Position numbers and translations under genes: made by a program
Shown here: piece after piece, positions 1 to 10,559 of the stretch
Position numbering within the stretch: position 1 is the first letter of the stretch
How the letters are laid out: each line of letters opens with the position of its first letter
Origin: Desmodus rotundus
Lineage: Eukaryota > Chordata > Mammalia > Chiroptera > Phyllostomidae
DNA: 64,000 nt
Reading direction: 5' to 3'
Assembly (NCBI RefSeq): GCF_022682495.2
Contig: NC_071389.1
Location: forward strand, 10,593,199-10,657,198
The notes under the pieces: generated by a model
Databases searched by the model: none
Seen by the model: only the letters and a program-made list of their open reading frames with translations
Told to the model about the DNA's origin: nothing

Positions 1-960
1 TTCCCAAATGCAGTTGTTACATTCAGAGCTGTCACCTGGCATATTATTAATAGATACAGTGGTGAAATATTTATGGATGAATGATGTGATGATATTTGAG
101 ATTTGCTTTAAATGAATAGGACACAGGGCAGGGGGAGCAAAGGAGGCTGAGGCTGAGGTGGGGGACTGGTGGCGGGCGGAGCCGAGGGCTGGGTCCAGGG
201 GGTTGCTTAGACACGCTGTTCTTTTTCATGGAAGTTCAAAACTCTTCCAGTATTCATTAGACACTCCTCCCCAAACAATACTAATCATGGTAATGGAAGT
301 AGATAAAGGTGACCGTGTGTTGGTCACTCATTGTGTGGCAGGTGCTAGGCTGAGCTCCTTCCGTGTTGTCTCACTCGGTCCCCGTGCTCCACTATGAATA
401 GGGTGTTTCCCACCCAGGAAGCTGTTGTTAAGAGACACACATCCAGACAGGTGAACGCAGACCTGTCAGGGACCGCGTCCGGGGTCCCTATGCCTCCCTT
501 GGCCTCATCTCCTGCGCCCCCACTCCCACCATGGTTCAGGCCTTGACCTCGCTCACCCAGGTTTCCCTTTTCCCTGGCCCACCTGCCCCTGTCCCCAGTC
601 TGCCTGGCCTCTCCACAGCCACCAAGAAGCTTAGTCCAGACCCCAAGCCTGACCGGTCCCAACCCTCACCCCAGACCTCCCAAGCCCCGAGGTGTGAAGG
701 CCAAATTCCTTAGCACGGCCCACAAGGCACCAGGTGATCTACCTGCTCCCCACCCCTCACCCCCGATCTTCCCACCTCATCGATCTTGTTCTCCCCACCT
801 CCGCGTCTCCCATGCTCTCTCCTCCTCCCTACCCCAGCCAGACTGAAAAACTGGGGCGGGGGGTGAACAGAAGCCCACATTCCCATATCTGGATAGCTTT
901 GTATGTCCTGTGTAGCTGGGACAATACCTTCCCCTCAGCTGCTACCTCCGTAAACAGACA
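1..960. other. Intergenic sequence, no gene recognised
   Basis: An AT-rich first 120 bp, then C-rich sequence at 450-870. No exon-like reading frame or clear repeat was identified. Confidence 0.5.
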
Positions 961-964
961 AACT

Positions 965-1200
965 CCTACTCATTCCCTGACGCTCACCTCAGGTGTCATG
1001 TCCTCCAGGAAGCCTTCCCTGATGGCCCAGCCTGAGTTGTGTGTTCCCACAGTGCACTCTGCTTGTCTCCAGCCCAGCACACTGCCCACTGGGTTATACA
1101 TGTTTGCTAATCTGTTTCCCCTAACAGCCAGGAAACTTCTCCAAAGCAGGGACCCATTTCTGTGCCCCAGAGCCCAGCATACAGGAGGTGCCAAATAGAT
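965..1200 (+). repeat. L2 LINE 3' fragment
   Basis: Matches the L2 3' end remembered from consensus: ccaggaagccttccctgat, then gcactctgcttg, then agcagggacc and agcccagcatacaggaggt. Confidence 0.7.
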
Positions 1201-1282
1201 CCTGGATTTGCGATCACCGGCTATTCATTTAGTTTCCTCGTCTGTAAACAGGATTAATTGTACTTGCCACATAAGCATGTTC

Positions 1283-1560
1283 TTTCATTCAGCAAATATT
1301 TATTGAGCTGCTACCATGCACTAGGCTTGAATCTAGCCCTGGGCTTACAGCTGAGAACAAAGCCAGCAAAACTCTCCTGGGGCTGACATTTCAGCAGAGT
1401 GAACCATGCAGGTGCCCTGGAGATGGGCAGTCTAGGTGGCAGGAAGAGCAGGTGCAAAGGCCCTGAGGTGGGAACGTGACCTCTGATAGTCCGGGGCAAG
1501 GCAGAAGATGAGTGGAGAGGAAGGAGGGTGGAGCATGAACGGAGGACCATGGCGGTGAAT
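1283..1560 (-). repeat. L2 LINE fragment, antisense
   Basis: Contains attcagcaaatatttattga, the diagnostic L2 terminus in reverse, then gcaggtgcaaaggccctgag. Confidence 0.75.
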
Positions 1561-1699
1561 CTGTCCCTCCGAGTTCAACAGGAAACCGTTCTGAGCAGCT
1601 GAGTGACGTGTCCAGACTGCCAGATTGACGGATGGAGAGCAGGCACAGAAGCACTCAGCACCGTGCCCGGCACGCAGAAATCACTCCACAGGCATTCCT

Positions 1700-2590
1700 G
1701 TGGGCACCCTCACCATCTAGCCTGCCTGGGAAGGCGTGAATGTTATCCGGTTCTGATGGCTGGATGCTCCCTGCACACTGGAGCTTGTCTTGAAAGAGCC
1801 GTGAGCCTGCGGAGGGGGGCTTCTTGGAAGGACATCCTGTCCCCCGGCGAGAGTTCTGCCGGCCCTTTTACACCTGCAGAGGTCTCTTTACCTCCTGCAG
1901 GGACTGTTCTGGATGTTCTGGAGGATCACTTCCCAGGGGTGTTTATGAGCTGGCTGGGGACAAGAGTCGAGAGATTGACACCCAAAAAAGGAAGACAGGA
2001 AGAGGGAGGAAAAAAGAAAAGCTATTTCTAGAGCAAGATGTGTCTAGCAGTCTCTGGAGGAGACACATTTCCTCTACCAGGGAGCTCCGGTCTGGTGGAG
2101 GAGGCCCGGGCCTGCCCTGAAGCCTCCCGTCTGATGGAAGCGGCGCAGCACACCACCACCACCACCACCACCCCCTGCCTCTCTGCCCCCTGCCCGCCGG
2201 CCTGAGTGTGTCCCGGGAGACTTCCCGAGTTCGGAGGGCCTCCCAAAGTGAACCGCCAAAACGAAACATCTCTCAGAAATCCAGGCCACGAAGCGAAGCA
2301 GAAGTAGAAGGGAGGGGCCGGTTGCTGACGTTCACAGGAGTTCCTCCTAAAGGGACGGTGGGGATTTGGTTTTAAATTCCTAGGCGAACCACAGGAGCAG
2401 AAATAAGAGGAGCTTCAGCCAAACCCGAAGAACGGTGGGTCAGACCTGCAGCCGAGCTGCATCTTCAGAACATCTGGGCTTTTTTCTCCTTACGAAACTA
2501 AAACACCCGCCTTCCAAAGCCCCAAAATTAGAAAACAAAGAGGAGGGAGGGTGAACCCTGTAACTCCCCGGTGCCTTTTCATCCCGTCTT
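1700..2590. other. Intergenic sequence without recognised gene
   Basis: GC-moderate unique-looking sequence. Its only clear structure is a (CAC)n run at 2150-2172; no repeat family was identified. Confidence 0.5.
2150..2172 (+). repeat. (CAC)n microsatellite
   Basis: Seven to eight CAC units in uninterrupted series. Confidence 0.95.
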
Positions 2591-2592
2591 TA

Positions 2593-2673
2593 TTCTATGG
2601 TTTTTACATTGTTGCATCCGCACTGCCTCGCCTTTCTATGGTTTTTACATTGTTGCATCGCACTGCCTCGCCT
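2593..2673 (+). repeat. Two-copy tandem duplication, about 41 bp unit
   Basis: Copy 1 (2593-2633) and copy 2 (2634-2673) both read ttctatggtttttacattg onward. They differ by a single-base indel (gcatccgc versus gcatcgc), so the duplication is young. Confidence 0.95.
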
Positions 2674-2679
2674 TCTTCC

Positions 2680-3080
2680 ACTTACTCATTTAACAGCAAT
2701 TTGTTAAGTCGCTTTTCCGTGCCAGGTACCTTCTGGGCACGGGGGATGCTTCTGGGAACGAGACGATAGACCCCATGCCCCGGGGGAGAGGAAGGTCTGT
2801 TAACAGAGAGACTGGCAAGCACAAAGAATCCCACACAGAAAATATTTTCAGTGGGTGACCAATGCTGTAAAGAAAATAAAACAGGACAAGGACAGAGTGA
2901 CCGAGGGGTGTGGGGCACCTTCAGACCCGTGAGCAGGGAAAGGGCCTTTGAAGAAAATATTTGAGCTGACCCCAGTCACAGAAGGGCCAACCGTGAGACC
3001 ACCCAGGAAGCAGGGGTCCAGGGAGAGGGCACCGCAGAGGCAAAATCCCGGGACGGCACATACTTGGCAATTTCGAGGAG
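2680..3080 (-). repeat. L2 LINE fragment, antisense
   Basis: Begins like tcatttaacagcaatttgtt, followed by gtgccaggtacc, a tract resembling the L2 'aatgctgtaaagaaaataaa' segment, and agcagggaaagggcc. Confidence 0.65.
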
Positions 3081-3404
3081 GAGGAAGAATGCCAAGGTGG
3101 CTGGAGGCACGTCCGAGCGTGGCGTCCCAGACAGCAGAGGGTAACGAGTCCCGACCAGGCGACTGGGATGTTGTTCGAAGCAGACCTGGGCCTCCACTCA
3201 GGTTGAGTTGGCCCTAGAATCGTGGCGTGGGGAGACGGTTTAGCAACTGTTCGCTGTCCTGACTTTCGCGTCGGGGGGACGGCACACAGCTGTGTGCTGG
3301 GGAGGTGCTGGCGAATCGCTGCTGAAAGCTGCCTGGCCCCCAGGCTCTGTGTTAGGGCCATAGAAACCGTAACTTGTTTCATTCACATGACAGCCTAGGG
3401 AGAC

Positions 3405-3545
3405 AGGAACTGCTTTTCTCCCATTTTACAGATGAGGAAACTGAGGCTCAGAGCTGAGAAACACTTGTCCAGGGAGACCCAGAGGTTGGCGGCAGGCCAG
3501 GAATCAAACCCGGACCGCCTGGTTCCTAAGCTGCCTCCACAGAGG
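3405..3545 (-). repeat. MIR SINE, antisense
   Basis: cattttacagatgaggaaac, then tgaggctcagag and aatcaaacccggaccgcctgg, give the MIR core and tRNA-related part in reverse. Confidence 0.85.
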
Positions 3546-3549
3546 CTGA

Positions 3550-5795
3550 CAGAGCCAGAGAATTTTTAAAAGGACACTTCTTCCTGGAGCTTCCATTTTG
3601 CTTGGTCATTTGGGGGGAAGATGCTAAGATAACTTCTCTAAGACATTATAATTATACCAAAAAAGCATGGATGGGTGACAGAGTGCAAAGCAAAAAGGTG
3701 CACGAATTATTAAGAGAAAGCTCAAGACTTTCAAAACAAAAAACAGTTGCCCTCTTCTGATTGCCAGAGAACAATATGACATTACGCAGATGAGCAAACT
3801 GAGGCCCGGAGAGTGGAGGGGGCCCCCCCGCCCAAGAGCTGTCTCCCACAGCAGGAGGCTGGCCCCTGAGGCCCCTAGGCATAGTGACCCAGCGACCGGG
3901 CGGCCTGGGGAGTCCAGGGAAGCTGGGAGGAGACGGCAGCCCAGCCTGCACTGCCTGTTTGTGGCTCCGATGGCACACCCAGGACAGGCCCCGAGAGGCC
4001 GAGATCAACTTCTATTGGCCAGCAGCACGCGGTGCTGCTCAGCAATACCCCTCCCAGAACCAAGGTTCTGACCCTCTGGTCGCAAGGTTCAGCCCAACAC
4101 AAACGTATGTGTTTATATACACGCGTATAATATATACTTGGCTGAACTTTACAAAATCACTGTTCCTCGCATGTTTCGGCCTGATAAGGTGCAAAGGTAT
4201 ATGAGTTTATGTGTGGTCTGTGTAATAACGAGACAGCACCTCGACCTGAGAGCCAGAGAGGAGGCAGGGGCTTGGGGTCCAGGAGCAACACCACCGTGTA
4301 CAGGCTGAGGGCCCTGGGCTAATGGCTTGCTCTCTCTGAGCTTCTGTGTCTCTGCTGGGAATGTGAGGGCACTGAGACCTGCCCCCGGGGCTGCTGAGGG
4401 GACTGCAGGAGGGCACAGCCCAGGACCTACACAGGGGAGGCCCATGACAGCCCCACCAACACATCCCATCAGGGGCCAGCCTGGGGCACCCATGTGTCCC
4501 CTCTGGGCCTCTGGAGGACTTTGCCAGGAGAAACAGGCTCTCGCATGGGGGAAGCATCACCTTTCCTGATCCCCAGCCCTTCCCCCATGCCTCTCAGTGG
4601 AAACAGTGATGTGGCAGCAGCTGACGGATGTCCCAGCCCCAGTGTCGGGCCAAGTCTGGCTGCAGAATGACCTACTTCAGCCATCCATCAACACAGCTGT
4701 GCCCAGTGTTCATCCTCAAGAGATGCCACCTTCAGTTCCCCATTCACCCGTCAACTCCCAGCAAACTGCCTCGGGGGCTGGGCCACACGGAGCCTCCCGA
4801 GGGACTGAGGCAGGGTTTGCCACTGGAAGGGAATCCTGCCCTCAGTGCAGGGGGTGTCCTGGGGCAGGTCCACACCCCTTCTGGGCCTCAGTTTCTCTTC
4901 TGTACATTCAGTCTGAAGGTGTTAAAAATCAACTGAAAACGAAAAGAAACACCTGCAGGCAAAGAAAGCTGCCTCTGGGTGGACCCAGCCCTCGGAGGAG
5001 AGATTGCCACCCTGACCTGCTGGAAATGGGCTCTCAGGCTTCTTTCTACCTCGGTAGCTGGTGTCAAGGAACAGACACAGAGTCAAACTGCAGCCCTATT
5101 GCTGTCGGTGGAAATTAGGCTCTTCCTCTGGATCGCAAGGAAAGCCTTCCAAGGACCCACACACGGGAAACTGCGCTTTGGCAAAATGGTTTATTCGTGT
5201 GGATGGCGGCCCCTGGGTTTTCAATGTCCCTTCTCTGTCCCACCCTGGAAGAAGTCCAACCCTATCTTCAGCAAGGCTGAAACAAAAGCTTCGTGTTAAA
5301 GTGCAGTCTTTTGGAGCCCACGCAGTCTGCTCTGGGCCCCGGTACTGCTAGACCCACATGGTCATGTGCTTCTGGAAGAGAGGATACAAACAAATGGAAA
5401 ACTTCAGGTTCCCGAGAGAGAGCGAGGTGGGGGGGGGGGTCTTTGTTCCCCTGGGATTACATTAGCTCGGATTTGGGGCGTACCAGGTGCTTTTTCAAAA
5501 AACCCAATGAATTTCCCTAGCTCTTGTGGGCTCTGGATAGGTCTACACCCCCTAGTGAGACTGACAGGCCTCTGTGGTCCAGCACCTCCCCCTGCACCCC
5601 CAACAATCCAGTACCATATGGGGAGAGGAAGGAGTGTTCATCCCCTTGGTGGAGCAGCGCTGTGGTCCCCGGGGGTGTGAAGCTGCAGCTTCCTGGTGAA
5701 GCAAATAGGCTCTCGCTCCCCAGTCTGTTAAACTCAATGTCTAATTGCCTTTGCCTCTCTTTTTCCTATTAATAATTAGCTAACGACCAATGGTA
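3550..5795. other. Intergenic sequence with degraded repeat traces only
   Basis: Short MIR-like scraps near 3785 (gatgagcaaactgaggcccg) and 4310-4390. A poly-G run lies at 5428-5439. No gene was recognised. Confidence 0.5.
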
Positions 5796-5799
5796 ACAC

Positions 5800-5990
5800 T
5801 GTGAGTTCCTCGCTGCGTGAATTTGGGGAAGTCACTGAACCTCTCTTAATCTCGGTTCCCCCATCAGTAAAATGAAGATACTAACATCCACTCCTCAATG
5901 TTCTCACGAGGAATTTGTTTAAATAACATATAAAAATAACATTTGCCGTGTTTAGAGGTTGGGCTACATGCCAAGCTCTATGCCATGAAC
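5800..5990 (+). repeat. MIR SINE
   Basis: ggggaagtcactgaacctct, then tctcggttcccccatcagtaaaatga and a tail resembling the MIR 3' part. Confidence 0.8.
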
Positions 5991-5994
5991 TCTA

Positions 5995-6165
5995 AATATC
6001 ATCCCTTTTTTTCTACAATAACCTTTTGAAGTAGGTACTATTTATTCTGCCCATTTTACAGAGAGGCAAAATGGGGCTCTGGGAGGTTAAGTGATTTTTG
6101 CCCAAGGCATACAGCTGGCAAGTGACAAAGTCACGATTTGGATCCAGTCAGTCTGGTGATAGGGC
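5995..6165 (-). repeat. MIR SINE, antisense
   Basis: cccattttacagagaggcaaa, gaggttaagtgatttttgcc and agctggcaagtgac are the MIR core in reverse, directly after an opposite-strand MIR. Confidence 0.8.
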
Positions 6166-6169
6166 TTAT

Positions 6170-9100
6170 GGGCTCACCCACCATGTCACATGGCTAATAA
6201 TATGATATAATACGTGTAAAGTGTAAAGTTCCCGATACATTGAAGAAGCTCCTTTGGCTACAAGGACCTTCTGAACTGGGACGTTTCCTGCAGGGCTACG
6301 CCTTAGAAGTTTGGGTCAAGACCGTGAAGAGGAAGGAGTTCAGCCACCGCTTCTGATGCAGCTCAAAGCTTCGATAGGAGACAGTCTTGTCTTCTAGCCT
6401 GCTTACCCTGAGCCGACTATAGCTTAGCATCCCTCCCTGTGTTGGGGACATTTCAGGCTGTGGAGGGAGCTGGGGCAGCGACAGGTGTGCACTGCCTCTG
6501 CCTGGCTGCCTGAGCATCCCCCACCTCAGGCAGCAGAGCTGACCGCTCTGGGCCTCTGCTTCGTCCCTGGGAAAATGGGGGTGTTAAAGCCTACCTTGCA
6601 AGTTTGTGATGCACAAGGTGCCCGCCACGTAGCAGATGTTCAGTAAACAGTAGCTGTCGTTAGTTATTATTTTATTTAGGCAAGCCATGGTTTCTGAGCC
6701 AACCGCAGCCAGCCTTCTTCAAACTTAGCAGCTGCTGGCCGAAAGCTGGCTGGCTGGTTTCAACACACCCAGGAGTCAACCACCAGCTTTTAGGAGGTTA
6801 GTTGAGTTTCACTGCTAGGCAGTTATTTGCAGAGCGCCTGGAGGCTTAAACCAAGTCTGACTGGTTCTTCCAGGGACCGGCCCCTAGACTGGGGCCCAGG
6901 CTGCGTGCAGAAGGCCCACCTGTTTCTTGTCTGTCTGCAGAGCAGCTGAGTGTAGAAGAAATTTTAGCTCTTTCTTTTCAAAACAAGGTTCTGTGGCTGT
7001 AGTTGAAAACCAAGCCTGGCTTAGCCTCATTGGCAGCCAGAGTGACACTTAGCCTGTATTTGCAGAAAGGGCGGCTTGGTGCTAACAGCCTGGGGCCCTG
7101 CTCCAAGCCTGTTTCTTTAAACAGCCATCAGCCAACTTAGCTGCTGCCACAGCGGTGGGCTGTCCACTTGGGGTGCACACGTGTGGGACGGTACTAAACT
7201 CTATCACTGATAGTGGAATCACCCTTGAGAGGTGGGCAGGACACCATGGAAACAGCCAGAGAAGGGCCAATTCTGGGCTCTGAGCAGACCCCAGCGCCAC
7301 CTAGAGGAGCCCCAACTTCTGGCCATCAGTTAACAGCAAGGTGGAGCAGCAGAACTTGGAGAGGAGATGAAGAGGAGAGGGAGGGGATCAGTTTAGGCCT
7401 CCGTGGGGGGGGGGGGGGGCGGGGGCAGGAGCTGGGAGTGACCACGTGGCCGGGAGAGGGATGAAGCAGGAGGCCTGAGAAGCAGTGTAGGTTTTCTTTC
7501 CACGTCTGCAGTGTGACCTGGAGGGCTCTGCTTGCCCTCTCTGGGCCTTTGCTGCCTCAGCTGAGAAACTGGAAGAGCTAATAGGACTGTGAACCATGTA
7601 AGATGATGACTGGGGATTTTTCCCCCACTGCTGTATCCGTAGCCCCGGGCTCAGTGCCTGGCACGCAGAAAGCCCCCTATAAATAATTACCGAATGAAGA
7701 TGCTTCTCCCTCCAGCCCTCTTCAGTGTAATTTTCTCAAAGGCAAGTTTTAGATTATACAAGCATCCTATGTTGGCACCGGCTGTTCCTGGTGCAAGAAA
7801 CAGTCAGTATGTATCTAGTTGTAAAAGGCATTGATCCAGCCTGTTAGATCCTAATGAGGCAGAGACGGGGAGAGAAGCCTTTGTTCCCGCATCCTTCTCT
7901 GGAATCCCTCTCCCCACTCGGCCACCCTGGGACTCAGATACAGCGACCAGAAAGCACCTCGGGTCCCGAAGCCGGGACTACACACGCAGCCTCCTGCAGC
8001 ACTAGGCAGGTAACTCAGGAGGGGAGTGTGCTTCCCGCCCACAGGGCAGTTCCTATGGGCTCCTGTCAATCATTCCTGAAGGAAATGCAAGCCTGGTGCA
8101 GCCAGCGCTTGTCATCTTTTTTAAGAGGAATATCGAGATTTTCATGTGAAATCACCTGATTTCTAAATGTTGGTAACAAATTCAACAATTAAAGGGAAAA
8201 AATAATGGATGAAGCAAACAGAACCAGCTGCAGGCTGGATTCAGAACCCTGAGGGCTTGTGGGTGGGGCGGGAACCTATTCAAAGGGAGAAGCCCCTGCC
8301 CCTGCCCTGGTGGAGGCCCAGCCCTGCACTGGGGAGCCACTGGGTCTGATGGGAGGAGCCTCCCATCACTGCTCTTGGAATCAACGGAAGGTGCAGGCGA
8401 GTTCAGGTGCAGATGAGTTCCGTGGAGACAAGACCACAGCCACCGGGAGCTACACAACAGACAACCAGCCTGGACAAACTTGGGGTGAATCGGGGAGATA
8501 TTTCTGACACCTTCCAGCAGGCTCTTGAAGAAAATGCAGCATGGAGGTGACAGGGAAGGGCATCCCACGTGGAGGGCAAAGCTGGGGCAGAAACAGAGAG
8601 GCAGGCGCACCAGGTGCAGGCGTAGGAGGCAGCAAAACCTGGCGGCCAAATGGAGAACACCCAGGCCACGAGGGCTCCTGGGGACTACCTGGTCCTATGG
8701 TCCCAAAACACAGATGGGAAAACAGAGGTTCAAGGAGGGAAGGAACTTGTCCCAGTCCATGCAGCGAACTGATGACACAGGAGAGGGATGAAGTTGCAAG
8801 AGACCAGAGTGGGGGTGGGAAGGGGCCCCAAAGGCAACCTGAGGGATGGCTGCTTGGCGGTTTCCACGGTGGAGGAGCCCCACCCCCTCCCCTCTTCCTG
8901 GTCTGCAAACTGGAGCCAGGTGGGGGCATCATCTCCAGCCATGGCTGCCCTTTGAATTAACCTTTAGACTGTGCAGTTAGTAGTTCCATCCATCTTCCTC
9001 CAAACCGGCTCCAGAGGTCTGGCAGGGAGCGTCAGTGTGGTCCAGAAGGAGCCAGGGCTCGGGGACCACTGGACGAGGGGTCTGCATGGGCACCAGCCAA

Positions 9101-9170
9101 GCCACTTGGGAGCCAGTTGGGAGCCAGTGGAGGACATTCCCATCTGTATTAATGAAGCCAGATTTTCTTT
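6170..9170. other. Intergenic sequence, mostly unrecognised
   Basis: Old MIR/L2 scraps occur at 7505-7590 and 7620-7700 (ctcagtgcctggcacgcaga). A poly-G run lies at 7404-7420. No gene was recognised on either strand. Confidence 0.5.
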
Positions 9171-9174
9171 GTCA

Positions 9175-9460
9175 CACACCTTAAAATTTTTTTCAAATTG
9201 AGGTATCAAATGCCTAAGGGTGTGGAACTTAAGTGCACAGCTCAGTGAAGTTCTCACATACCTACCTCCATGTAGTTTCTACCCATGTCAAGGCACAGAT
9301 CATTTCTGGCACCCTAGGGGCTCCCCATGTGTCCCTTTCCAGTCAAAGGCGTCTTCCCCAAGGGGTAGCACTATTCCGGCTTCTGCCGCCAGCAGCTAGT
9401 TTTGTCTGCTCTTGACTTTCATGTAAATGGACCACAGTGGGTGTGGTCTCTGGCAGATTG
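9175..9460 (-). repeat. L1 (L1M-type) 3' fragment, antisense
   Basis: Sequence resembles the reverse complement of an old L1 3' end: attgaggtatcaaatg, then gtgcacagctcagtgaa, ctggcaccctaggggc and tcatgtaaatgga. Confidence 0.65.
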
Positions 9461-9519
9461 CAATTTCCAGAGAAGGGCACAACTGTCCCCCCCATCCCTC
9501 TTCTCCCCATGTGACGTTG

Positions 9520-10010
9520 ACTCTCCTTCCATAGAGCAGTGGGTTCTGTGTGCCCTCCCCTTGAATCTGAGGGGACCTTTATGATGGCCTCAACTAACAG
9601 AGCATGATGGCAATGAGGCTGCGTGACTTCTGAGTAGATCACACAAATGCTGTGTACTTTCACCCAGCTCTCTTGTGACTCTTACTCTTGGAAGCCGGCC
9701 CCCATGCCAGGAGGAAGCTCAAGCAGCCCGTGGAGAGGCCCGGATGAGCCGCATCCACAGTCTGGGCTGACCTCCCAGCCGACAGCCAGCAACAGCCTGC
9801 CAGCCATGGGAGGACCGTGTTAAGAGTAGGACACGCCCATGCCCCACTCATCAGTCCCAGCTGAGCTGCCCACTGAGACCTTACTGAGCACAGACGAGCC
9901 GCCCCCGTGTCCTACCTAAATGGCATCTTGTGAGCAAAATAAACAATCGTCTTTGTTTTACGCCACCGAGTCTGGAGGAGTTTGTTATGTAGCAACAGAT
10001 CATCGACATA
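9520..10010 (+). repeat. Solo LTR fragment, ERVL/MaLR type
   Basis: Ends like a mammalian ERVL/MaLR LTR: gagcaaaataaacaatcgtc followed by acgccaccgagtctgg and gtttgttatgtagcaac. The body resembles the related fragment at 15895-16210. Family name uncertain; non-coding. Confidence 0.55.
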
Positions 10011-10214
10011 TGGACCAGAAAAAAATTTTAAGCAGAACAGTGGTGTTAAAATAAGTCTTTTATCCTCATATTCCGTGAAAAACTCAACACAAATTGGCTT
10101 AAGGGGGAAAAAAAGAGAAAGACAAATGATATGCTGGTTTTCGGGGCGAGAAAGTTCCACGGGGGTGTGCTAGGCTGCTGCTAGACTGGGGGCTTCAACG
10201 ACCGGACTGTGCTG

Positions 10215-10555
10215 CCTCCCCATCCTAGAAACGGGAAGTCCAAGATCCAGGCATCGGCCAGCGGGCTCCTTTGGAGGGCTGTGAGGAAGAATCTGTTCCT
10301 CTCTCCTTGGCTGGTAGGCGGCCATCTTCTTCCCATGTCTTCACATGATCTCCCCTCTGTGCGGCCTCATGTACAGGTGCCCCTTGTATACGGTCATGGA
10401 TCATGCTGGCTTGATTAAGTGTCCCCCTTACTCCGGTATGACTCCTAACACATTACATCCGCCACCGCTGTCTTTTCAAACAAGGTCCCATCCTGAGGTT
10501 CTGGGGGTTAGGACTGCAGTTGGAGGGGGCCAGAAACTATCCCAACCATAACAGG
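10215..10555 (-). repeat. MLT1-type LTR fragment, antisense
   Basis: Contains gcggccatcttcttcccatg, ttcacatgatctcccctctg, ccatcctgaggttctggggg and a final cccaaccataacagg, the order expected of an MLT1 LTR read in reverse. Confidence 0.7.
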
Positions 10556-10559
10556 GTTA

